NCBI GenBank assembly: GCA_037447655.1
Contig: JBBHKE010000632.1
Location: 1 to 64,000 of the forward strand
Reading direction: 5' to 3'
DNA: 64,000 bases
Source of the DNA: Zygnema cylindricum
Lineage: Eukaryota; Streptophyta; Zygnematophyceae; Zygnematales; Zygnemataceae
Shown: piece after piece, positions 45,568-56,612 of the stretch
How positions within the stretch are numbered: the stretch's first letter is position 1
Layout of the letters: each line of letters opens with the position of its first letter
The notes under the pieces: model-generated
Database searches by the model: none
What the model was told of the DNA's origin: nothing
What the model saw: the letters and a program-made list of their open reading frames with translations, nothing else
Position numbers and translations under genes: made by a program

Positions 45568-46107
45568 CTATTTTCCATAAACAAATAGGAACATATATTC
45601 GCAAGTAACCTAATTTTAGAAAATTTTCATACGATTTCCAAGGACAAAAAAAAATACAGAATTTGCTATGCTTTGTCTGTTTGCGTTCAATACGACAAAG
45701 AAAAGTACACAATTTGTTTGGTTTTGTCCATTTTCGTCCAGTACGCAATTTTATTTCTAGGGGTCTCAAAATTCCGATGCCATTTCACGTCGAACGGACA
45801 GGCGACGCGAAGGCAAATCGCATCTTATTCAACCGTAAAACTGCACAGGCTAGAAGTTGGTACATCTAAAATGTCACGGTAAGATACACGACGTCACAAA
45901 GCAGTTCCAAAAAATAATGTGCGACCACAGATTGTAGACGTTGACAACCGTCACAGGTATTGTCGACGTATACAATGGTCACAAGCGTAAGTTACGATTT
46001 CGTCTTTACAGACCCAAGGACACTTGAAAACCGGGTCCGGCGGATCCGCGCTAAAATACAAATTAGGTTCGCTAAGTTACAAGTACATTGGGACATACCC
46101 TAACTTA

Positions 46108-47105
46108 GGGCACTTTCCCATGTAAACGAAACTTTAATCTTGTAACTTTGTTTTTAGCGAAGATTCTCTGTACATCTTTATGAGCATTTCGATACAATCG
46201 CAAATAACTTGTTACTTCAAAAAGTGACAAGCGTAGACGTGTACGAAACATGTGACACATAAACGGTACACAAAATGTTGCGAAACTTCCACTCAAATTG
46301 GTTTAAGACGTCCACCCGCACGTTGAACAATTTATGTCACTTCACAATATTTGCACGCCACATTGTTGACGTGGAGGTATTGCAGATGTTTAGGGTTTGT
46401 GACATTGTGACGTCACGCGGGTCATGCTCAACTATGACAGCGCCCACGTCACAACTTCTAATACTTTCCGCCATGATTTCCCGATTGTTGTTTTTTGTCT
46501 TTTCCTACTCCAATTGCCATCAAAATACGCTCAAAGATAGTCAAAATAAATAGTTTTCATAGATAGTTCATTTGATACCATTATAGACATTTTTCGTTGC
46601 AAAAATTGTGAGATAGACGCGGTAGTGGGAGAGGGAGATAGGGAGGCGCTTTCACAAACTTTGCTTTTGCGAAATGGCGTACGTCGGTCGAGACCCCTCC
46701 ACTTCCTCTGTACGGAAAAAGGTGCACGGAAAAAAATACGTACAGGTTGTAAACGTGCAGTGGGTTTTTTTTTTTAGGAAAATTTTGTCAAAAACCTCCG
46801 ACGCGTGCGAAATCATATGCATATTCGCCCACGGCATGGAACTTTATTTAAAATCACCTCGCGAGGTGATTTTATATTAAGTTTGAAGATGATTTGGAAG
46901 GACGCGAAAGTGGGTCGAAACTCGCTAAACGATAAATTGCATCGCGATAGACAACAAACTGGGTTACATCTAAAGATTTAATGGAACGCAACTTGTACGG
47001 TGGTAATTTGAATTTTTTGGTACGGTTGCAGATTTTTTCTTTATTTTCCAAGTTATAAAGGAAAACGACAGAAAATAACTGTAACTTTAACACATGGGAA
47101 AGTGC
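46108..47105. mobile_element. Harbinger-like MITE, about 998 bp
   Basis: Left end gggcactttcccatgt after TTA (46105-46107); right end acatgggaaagtgc, which lacks the last two bases. The interior matches 12565-13508 and 47784-48750: gatgtttagggtttgtgaca, tgacgtcac, ttccgccatgat and a perfect palindrome aaatcacctcgcgaggtgat (about 46851-46872). Confidence 0.82.
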
Positions 47106-47783
47106 TATTTGCGAACTTACTTTGTATCTTAGTGCGGATCCGGCGGACCCGGATTTCATGTATCTCTATGTGTTTACTCAAAATTGTTACTTAAGTTTGT
47201 GACGATTGTATACGTCGATAACACCCGTGACGGATGTCACCGTGTACAATTTGTCTTTGCTGCACCGTATTTTTTCGAAACTTTTTGAAGCGTCGCAAGA
47301 CACATCATAATTTTTGAAACGATTTGCGGATTTGGCATGTCGCATGTCATTGCGTGACATCGTAGACGTACAGCCTTGCAGCCGTGGCTGTACGACATGC
47401 CTTTGCGCAAACCTCTCCTGTCGGCCGCCATGACTTCGAAGATTTTTCACCTTCGCAGATTTTTCAACTTTGCGTGAAATGACACTGCAACATCAAGACC
47501 CCTGTCAAAAAAAATCCGTACAACATGCAAGCGGACAAAAAAACAACCTTGTAATTTTTTTCATCGTCAAAAACTTATAAATTGTTTTCACACGTGGGAA
47601 TATGTTTTTCTATTGGTTTTACTTTGCTTAAAACACATTGCCGATGTGGTTTATGATAAGTTTGTAGATGACGTGACAATGGGTCGAAAAAACACAAGAC
47701 GACAAATTTGTGTACATCCTAAGTTAGCGGATGACGCAAATTGTACTCTACAATTTGCGATTACTTTGTACGGCTGCAACTTA

Positions 47784-48750
47784 GGGTACTTTCGCATGTA
47801 ACCGAAACTTAGTCTTGTTACTTTGTTTTTTAGCGAAGATTCTCCGTACAACTTTCAGAGCATTCGTATGTAAAGAAATGAAATCGTAACTTTAGATTGT
47901 GATGGAAGTAGACGTGGGTGTAATTTGTGACGATTGTAGACGAGTACAAAACTCGCGACAATTGATGACGTTTACAAAGTAGCGACGATTGTAGACGTCT
48001 AGCTACTTGTGACATTGTAGATGTTTAGGGTTTGTGATATTTTGACGTCACGCTAAAATTACGATAGCGTCGACGTCACTAATTCCAAAACATTCCGCCA
48101 TGGTTTCCCGATTTTGTTTTTTCGTCCGTTTTCACTCTACTCGCCACCAAAATAAGCTAAAAGACAGCCAAAAGAAATATTTTTTTATATATCTTTCATT
48201 TGATACCTTTTTTGCCTTTTTTCATTGCAAAAATTGTGAGATAGATGCGTTAGTGGGAGAGTGAGAGAGAGAGAGAGGCGCTTTCACGGACTTCGCTTTT
48301 GCGAAATGGCGTCCGTTGGTCGAAACCCCCTCCACGGCCCCTGTACGGAAAAAAGCGCACGGAAAAAAAGTCACGCACAAGGCAGCAAACGTGCGGTGGG
48401 TTTTTTTTTGGTACTCCGCGCACAAAATTGTCAAAAACCTTTGACACGTGCGACATCGCCTGCCTATTCGCTCACCTCATGTAACTATATTTAAAATCAC
48501 CTCGCGAGGTGATTTTATATAAAGTTTGAAGATGAGCTAAAGGGACGCGAAATTGGGTCGAAACGCGCTAGACGACAAACTACATCGCGCTAGACGACAA
48601 ACTGTAATACATATATAGTTTCACGGTAACGCAACTTGTACGGTGGTAATTTCATTTTTTTGGTACGGCTACGGATTTTCACGTTTTTTTCTAAGTTATG
48701 GAGGAAAACGACAGGAAATAACTGTAACTTTAGCACATGCGAAAGTACCC
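47784..48750. mobile_element. Harbinger-like MITE, 967 bp, TTA target duplication
   Basis: Termini gggtactttcgcatgt and acatgcgaaagtaccc are perfect inverted repeats; TTA flanks at 47781-47783 and 48751-48753. The interior has the same ordered blocks as 46108-47105, including the caccTCGCGAggtg palindrome near 48498. Confidence 0.92.
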
Positions 48751-48828
48751 TTAGGCAGTACGGCGCTAAGCTACAAAGGATAACGACAGAAAAAAACCCG
48801 TACTAATTAGCCACATGGGGCCATACCC

Positions 48829-49512
48829 TAAGTGACTGTGAAAATTTAATCGCCGGAATCAAAGTCGGAACACGATTGATATTTTTCTTTTTACCCCTTT
48901 TTTTGTTTTTTGGTATTGCTGAACGCATACGTCGTTCGCTTAAGCCACGTTTTACGTAAGGTAGGGTACACGACTTCATTAAAATTGTGCAAGGGTGTTT
49001 TTTTTTCTCTCCTTTTATCTATTGTTCCTGAACTCTTGACCGTTGAACTCGGATAGAAATGATCTTTGCTGCAGTTAAAACGATTTACTTAAGGGCGGTC
49101 TATTAATAGCTGTCCCTCTCCGTCCTGTCTTCCTTTGTTAATACCTTTTCTTATATTTCCTACGCCATGGCTCTCCCACAAGGGCCTTGCTTTCGTCAGA
49201 AAGTCATACTAAGGTAGATTTTCCGTGCATACGACAAAAGTCGTACGGATTATTCGTGTCACGTGTCCAGGGGGTTTCCCCTGAATTTTAGGGTTTGGGC
49301 GTCCAGCTCAGCTCATAATAGTTGTGATTCGCATTCCTGGAAGCAGAACAGGCGGATCTGTCTTTTGATGTCAAGATTTTTACCTGTCTAATTCTTTGCA
49401 TGAATGCGTCCTAGCTGGAAAGTTTACAACAGAAAATATAAAGTTAAAGATACATGAAGCATACATTTTGAGTAAAGTCAGCAGCGCAGTGATATTAGCA
49501 GCACAGACAGCC
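48829..49512 (+). promoter_or_regulatory. UVR8 upstream region
   Basis: Between the palindromic transposon complex and the UVR8 start codon. Probably promoter and 5' UTR. A cacgtgtc (ACGTG-core) motif lies at about 49260. No TATA box was assigned with confidence. Confidence 0.45.
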
Positions 49513-52500
49513 ATGAAAGAAGGAACTGCAAAGGCGGAACCGTCTCACTTGGTTCTGTTACTGTCCGCGGGTGCTAGTCATACGGTTGCACTCTTGTGTA
49601 TGTATTCTGCGGCCTCAATATTTGATGATTGAAAGACTTACTTAGCAATCTAATTCTGAAGACTTACACTTTTCTGCTACCCCCCCCTCCCCCTCCCACA
49701 CCCGCCGTACTTTTTTTTATTTTTCTTCATCTTCTGTTTTGTCTTTCTATTTTATCCTTTCTATTTATTGTTGTTCTTTTCTCCCTCGTGGCCTCGTGTT
49801 ATGTCCCTAGTGTGCCAATATTGGAGGAAGATTCTTGTTTTCTGCAATTCCTTACGTTCTATGTAAATTTGTTTCATCCCTCTGATTCTTTCACTGGTTT
49901 TTACTCTGCAAAAGAGTTGTTATATAGCAGGAAATTGCTTTGTGGCTATAATCTCCATGTAGCTCTCTTACTTCAGCTGTGCTCTTTTTTTTTTATGGAT
50001 GCAGCGGATAACATTGTTTGCTCGTGGGGACGTGGAGAGGACGGTCAACTTGGACATGGAAACGCTGATGAAAAACATTTGCCAACAGTCATAAGTGCTT
50101 TGGAAGGTTGTGAGATAACGTCCATCACATGTGGAGCAGATCATACAACTGCTTACACGAAAGACAAGAATATCGTGTGGAGCTGGGGATGGTATGCTTT
50201 CTTCATTGCTAGCTTGCAGGAAGTCAAAAGCATGTGTAATTTAATAAAAGTGTACGTTTTTTCTATCATACATGCTTGGCAGCTTATTGTGTCTTAGACC
50301 CTTGCAGACACTGCAAGCATGTATTTAGAGTTTTTTTTATGCCTATGGCGCAAGTGCCTCCTGTGCCATTAAAAAGGATTCACGAAACCTGACGAATATT
50401 CACTTCTATTGCTTTGGTTATCTTCAATTCATTTGAAAATCTCTGAGGTTTTTGTACCACGACGGGTGAGCTGTGAAGTGCCCAATAATATGGTCTTTAC
50501 AATATATGGTCCCGAGAGCTTACAAATTCAGCCTTAGTAGCTTGCGGAATAAAGGCAGCCCTGTATTTTACTTCATATGTGTGCTCGGTGTATTTTTGTT
50601 CCGAACTTGTAGGCAATGATCTTTTCCTGGGTTCCATCCAATTTCAACTTCATGCATTGTGCTTCCAACCGCAAGAATGATTTTCCAGAAGTTGATCTGG
50701 TCCTCTACTGAAATAGCAAATCATTCTACGATGTTGCAACTTTTGAGGTGAACTAATCACTGTAGTTCAAATCCTTGTATTTTTTTTGTGGCATTCATCC
50801 GTTTTGCACATATGTGTTGTCTTCTCTGTATTTACAAGGGCCATATGTTGTTTTCTTCAGTTTAATTATCAAACATTTTTTTTTCACTTTTTTGCAGGGG
50901 AGATTTTGGACGACTCGGCCATGGGAACTCCAGTGATTTGTTTATTCCGCAGCCTATCAAGGCGTTGTCTGGTTTGGTTATCAAACAAATTGCTTGTGGA
51001 GACTGTCATTGCCTTGCCATTACTGGCGATGGTGTTGTTCACAGGTGATGGGTTAAACAACGATTTAAAGCAGTCTCGTTTGGTTTTGTGTTGGAGAGGT
51101 CTTGTAATGATTTTTTGTGAACTGCCAATTTGTATTGAAATACAACAAGTTGTCTCTGCAGTTGGGGTCGCAATCAGAATGGTCAGCTCGGTCTGGGAAA
51201 CACCGAGGATGGGTTGGTTCCAAGAAAGGTCACGGCCTTTGATGTAAGTCTTCAGACGTGTGGCTGAATCTTTGGTGAACTGATGTTGTTTATCAGAAGG
51301 TGATTTCGAGTTCATCCTAGGATCTTTTACTGAGACAGCTGTCTTTGAGTTGCCTCATATGTTAACCATCTCAAGTAGTTCTGCTTTGGTGCTGGTAGTT
51401 GATGTTTGAGTTGAATGTCATTTTTCGGTCTTCTGGGATTGTGTTTGCAATGGGGCACATTATGACGGATCATGCTTTGCTGTTTGTTGTATATTGCTTT
51501 CAGGGTATCAAGGTCCGAATGCTGGCTGCAGGTGCAGAGCACACTGCAGCTGTGACAGAATCAGGAAAATTATATGGCTGGGGATGGGGCCGCTATGGAA
51601 ATCTTGGTCTTGGTGATCGAAAAGACAGATTGGTTCCAGAGGAAGTGACTTCTGTTCAGGTGATTTCCAGAAAACTGAGCAAATCAAACTTTTATGTGTC
51701 AGTATTACTAGGCTAATTTGAATAGCTGCTTTGCTTCCAAAGTCTTTGGCCCACGTGATGCAAGCCTCTCCCCAGTTTTTGTTTTTGCTGTTGGTGAATT
51801 TGCACAAAGGCTAAGATTTTAGTTTGGATTGATTTTCTGTCTCTGTAGCTTTTGCATTTGTTTGCACTGGCAAGCATGTTGTGCAACAGTCCCTTGTCGT
51901 TCATGGATCTCGCCCCATGGTTGTGGTTGTCAAGGCCTTTAGATGAAAATACATTACTTTAGACTGTTTTGGAATACAATGTAATCATTCAGTTTCTAAT
52001 TTTTATTTCTGCAGGGAGAAAACATGCTTATGGTGGCATGCGGCTGGAGGCACACTATGTGTGTAGCTTCCTCTGGTACTATGTATACGTTTGGATGGAG
52101 CAAGTATGGTCAACTTGGACATGGTGACTTCGAGGATCATCTTGTGCCTCATCCAGTTTCGGCTTTAAAGGATTATACCATTTCTCAGGTGTCTTTTTTT
52201 TATTTTTTTTCCTTAAAAGCCTTACATAAATTTGGCAGAACAGCTTGAGTTCGATCTGATTGCAGATCTGTTATTGTCCGTTTATTCTTTCTCTTTGGCT
52301 TTTACTTTTTCAGGTGTTTTTCTGTTGCTGTCGGCAAAAGCTTGTAAATGTCCTCGTACTTGTGTTTTAAAGTATCTTTTGACTAATTTCATGGACATTT
52401 CTATTCAGCGAGGTTCTAGTAAACATTCTCTGGGTGCCATTCAGAAGTTGAGCTTCCTGCTTGGAGCAAGACTATCCATTGCAAACTGTTTCAATATTGG

Positions 52501-55079
52501 TGTTTGTTGGAGTGGCAGATATCTGGCGGCTGGAGACATAGTGTGGCTCTTAATACTGAAGGCAAACTTTTTGCATGGGGTTGGAACAAGGTATTCTCCG
52601 TTTGACTCTTTGTTGAATGAGGGTGCATTTAAGAACCTGTCACATCTTGTTAATGTTTGGAAACCTGTGAAAATTGGCTGAATTCTACTTCTGGAGTAGG
52701 CAGGGAATGCCGATTTAATATGGATGAATACTTAGGAAAAGTTTTTTTGCTGGCTATTGTTTGTTGTTATCTTGAATTGAAATTTAAATAGCTGGAAAAG
52801 TTTGTTGAAAAGCGATGTCAACAAGGTGTTTGTTTTTGGAATATGCACATTTTAGATGCTTACCGACATAGTAATAGTTGCCAATCTATTTTTTCCCAAC
52901 GTAAATTGTCTTACCGTTTAACCGGAGGGTCTGCAATTGTTATGGATGTTAGCAGCAGTGGCTTTATTTTTTGAGAAATACAATATATATTTTTGAGAAA
53001 AGTGCAAGCTTTAACAATCTCCAAAACTATGATTCCAATGACCGAAAATTTCTATCGTCAGCTGTAAAACAATACTGAAAAAAAATAAAAGGGAAGAGAA
53101 GATTGCTAAAAAAAAGAGAGGTTTTGGTTACTCTTTATTGTATGTTAATGAACAAAACATGCCATGAAGTGTTAACTGTGTTGTTATGGTATTTTTGCAG
53201 TTTGTTGCTTTTTCTGGTTTCTTCTTGTCTTGGTTGTATGACGTGCCCTACATGGTGTATGATTTCTGTAAACCAAGGGCTTTCCCCAACTATAAACAGC
53301 TTAGGTTCCTTTTGATGCCCTGTTTGAAATATGATTGCCAGCTTTTTATTATTGTCGTACGGTTTGGTTTACATTTGCAGTTTGGGCAAGTTGGTGTTGG
53401 GAACAACGAAGACCAGAGTAGCCCTCAACTTCTCAAGACATTACCAGAGGTGTGTTTCGCCTTCTCAAGCAAATTATTATGATAGAATATAGAAGTTTTG
53501 TGTCGTCCATCTTCATGTCAACTCGGTTGTGACCTGATGAAATCTTGCTGTTTTTTCTGATGCTTTCTTATTGTCCATCACTGCAATGCTATCTGGCATG
53601 GAGTCACGAGGGAGCAAATGTGGTTTTGGATGGGGCAGGCAATTGCTCAGGTGGCCTGTGGATGGAGGCACACTGTGGCTGTAAGTGAACTTGGAAATGT
53701 CTTCTCCTGGGGACGCGGTACAAGTGGCCAACTAGGCCATGGTGATTGTGTGGATAGGTGAGTTTTGTGATCATGATTCCATGGGAGGCTCAAAGTGTGC
53801 TGCTTATTTAGTTGGTTGACAGTTTTGGAATTTAAATCTGACTCGTGCGTGAGTTTTCACGAAGGTGAGTAAGCCGTGAATAGTCTTGTGTTTCCAGACG
53901 TATTGTTTCTTCAGTGGTTTCATGGACAGAGATGCAGCTACACTTGGGTTGACTGTTGTGTGTTTGGCATTCGGAAAGAGGATGTTCTGTGAATACCAAA
54001 TTTCATGGGCAATGTGGAGACAAGGTGCTGTTCAAAGGAAATTTAAATTCGTCAACCACGTTGCTGTTTTGTGAACAATTGTCAAGACCAAGTAGTATTC
54101 TTGGATAAATGGTTAAGACCATTCACCAGCAAGGGATACAAAAAAAAAATAACGTATTGATACTCATTTGCATGTACAGCTTCTCAGTTTTCGAAACATC
54201 AGCATTGCTGATGAGAAAGGCACAACACGACAGTTCTTTCAAGACTTCACAGAAATAGAGTTTCTGGTGGCTGAATAGCGAGACCGCTGCCTTGCAAACA
54301 TAGAGCTTATGACTGAGCCATGGGTGCACACATGAATCACCCATGTAGTTTTTACTCTCGCGTGAATTTATAAGAAGGCTGAGAAGGCACCATTCTGAGA
54401 TAAAACCTTTCCGGTCCTATGATTGGCATTGCATTAACAGACTAGGGGCTATTGCAAACAGGAATCTTCCCAAGCGAGTGGAGGCGCTCAGTGCAGCTGG
54501 CGAATCCTGCCGAAATATTCAGCGCTCTGAACATATTGGTGATGCAGGTACATGTCTGGTGCTCCCTTCTCTTATGGCGTGGGTGTGGCTTTCTATTGTC
54601 GCGTTAAATGTATTGTGCTCATCTACTTGCATGGGATGTATGCGACAGTCCTTATGGGTTGGAGTTGTGTTTTTCTTTTTTTCTCTGACTTGAACTTCCA
54701 TGTGTTCTCTACTTTCGTTTTCTTCCATGTGTCCACGCAGCTTCAAATTGGGTTTCCCCATCAGAGCGCTATGCCGTTGTTCCTGATGAATCGGTAGGCA
54801 TTTCTGTGAGACCTCTGATATGTTTTGAGAAAATCAATAGGTGATGTCTTTCTGTGACAAATTTCGATTTTATGGGGCATCCCATTGTTTCTGGAATTTC
54901 TGCTAGTAACATCAGGTCTATCTCCTAAGTTTGCTTTTGCCTCCACACAATTAAAGGTGACTTCATTTCCTGTGTTCGCTTGCTGCCAGGCTGTACCTAA
55001 GCTCGACCCGATTGAAATTGATTCAGTTGGAGACGCAAGTGTACCTAACACAGACATGAAGAGGATCCGGACCAAGTAA
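49513..55079 (+). CDS. UVR8: UVR8, UV-B photoreceptor (RCC1-repeat protein), 439 aa, 12 exons
   Basis: Predicted exons: 49513-49597, 50005-50191, 50898-51044, 51162-51243, 51504-51659, 52015-52188, 52519-52590, 53381-53449, 53639-53757, 54462-54547, 54741-54793 and 54990-55079. They are in phase and give 439 residues (Arabidopsis UVR8 has 440). The product is a seven-bladed RCC1 propeller, a homodimer that becomes monomeric on absorbing UV-B and then binds COP1. The three GWRH motifs carrying the UV-sensing tryptophans (W233, W285, W337 in Arabidopsis) are present as VACGWRHTMCV, SGGWRHSVAL and VACGWRHTVAV. The dimer-interface aspartates in GDFGRLGHGNSSD are kept. The C-terminus has VPNTDMKRIR, equivalent to the VP motif contacting COP1. 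The start is the first in-frame ATG. Nothing suggests damage. Confidence 0.95.
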
Positions 55080-56612
55080 AAGGGCTACAGAGACCACAAA
55101 TAGCACGCTATAAAACTGTTAGATTGTTCATTTGCAAAGCTGCAAAGCCACTTTGGTTTTTATTTAAAAAGCAATCTGATTCTCCTAAATGAGTAGGCAT
55201 ATAACTGTTGCTTAAAGCGCACCAGATAAGCAGTCCCTCAAAATATAGCATTGTTTGTCGTCTAGAGTGAGAATATGTGCCATCTGTCAATGCGCATGAC
55301 AGTAATGGCCCAGGCTGACTCCTCTGTGGTCTAACACCATTAGTTTTATATCCAGTTGTGAGACGAAAGTCTCAGCTTTTTTACATCCGCCTATGTAGCA
55401 TGAGAAACGTAATCCCCGATTGCACAGTAGTGGCCATCGATGAAATGTAATGTGATTGAAGCTTGTCGCATTCGTTGTGATATTTCTCCAGGAGTAATCT
55501 GTGCTGCTTTGAACACTATATACTTACAAACATGTAAAACATGTTAAATCTTTACTGTCACAATGGAGATTCGCCTGTGCGCTGTGGCGGCTGGTTCTTT
55601 GGATTTTCCATGTGAGAGCTCTGTTGTGTCTTCAATGTGTGGTGCATGAATTTGCTGGAGAGCTTGTTGGTTACTGGCAGAAAGTTATTACATTGGTAGC
55701 TAACTGAAAGTTTTATATTAAATCCTATTTGTTGGCAGGCACACATTTTGGCAGAAATTTAAGTTTCACACTTTTTGAGTATATGGCAAACGTGCAGAAC
55801 CAGGTCATCTCTCTGGAAATAGCATTGTGAGGATCCATGGAATGGTTCAGGAATCCACAAAGGACCTGAATTCATATACATGATATCCTAGCCAGTTCTT
55901 GATAATTGACTAAAGTGTTGAATATCCGCTTTCAACCTGAATGAGCACTTGCCCTTTGGCCTACGTCTGTTGCCTCTTAAGTCTGGATTTTCTTCTTTGT
56001 AAAACATCTCTTCAATGTATTTCGGTACAGTTTAGGCAACTGTATGCGGCAACCAGTTTAGTTTGTGACACTTTTGAGCCGCTGAGGAACACTTGCTTCC
56101 AGTTTTGCTTTTCCTGATCTATCTTTAATACACACTACCGCAATGTGGTGCTGTGCAGCTTCAGAAAAGATGCATTCAGAGAATCAAGACAGAGTATTTC
56201 ATTTCTCAAGAAGAAACACAAACAAGGAGCTCACATAAGTCAGACCGTTTCGACATCCCATAATGTCACACTAGAGTTGTGATTTATTAGAAACAACAAT
56301 TTTTGAGGGGGCAACATCGGCCGTTGCAAATGCTGCTAAAACAGGGACACTGAACAAATTACCGATATGACAAGTGTATCATAGGAAACACGATCGCTAC
56401 AAACGAGGCTACTCCAAGGCTACTAAACAGCAAAGAACTGACTCGTGAACTGATTGCCAAAGAATTGGGAACAGAATGGATGAACAAAGAATGAAAGTGA
56501 CTAGTACCAGGCACAAATCCTACAATGACATAAAACTAACAAGGGATTTCATAGCAAGAATTAAGCTCTCAACTTTTGGCCATCCAAGGCCTCTTGAAAT
56601 TTCCCAAATTTT
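55080..56612. other. Between UVR8 and bL9m; convergent 3' ends
   Basis: UVR8 3' UTR on the left and the minus-strand bL9m 3' UTR on the right face each other here. No further coding exon or repeat recognised. Confidence 0.5.

Larger units (their letters stand above)
44441..48828. mobile_element. Large palindromic (foldback) transposon complex, 4.4 kb
   Basis: Outer ends gggtatgtccccatgtgc and gcc-acatggggccataccc are inverted repeats flanked by TTA and TAA. The left arm (44441-44685) pairs with 47640-47780 plus 48751-48828, and 45890-46085 pairs with about 47106-47290. The arms are broken by three separately bounded insertions: 44694-45567, 46108-47105 and 47784-48750. No transposase frame was seen. 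Confidence 0.8.
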
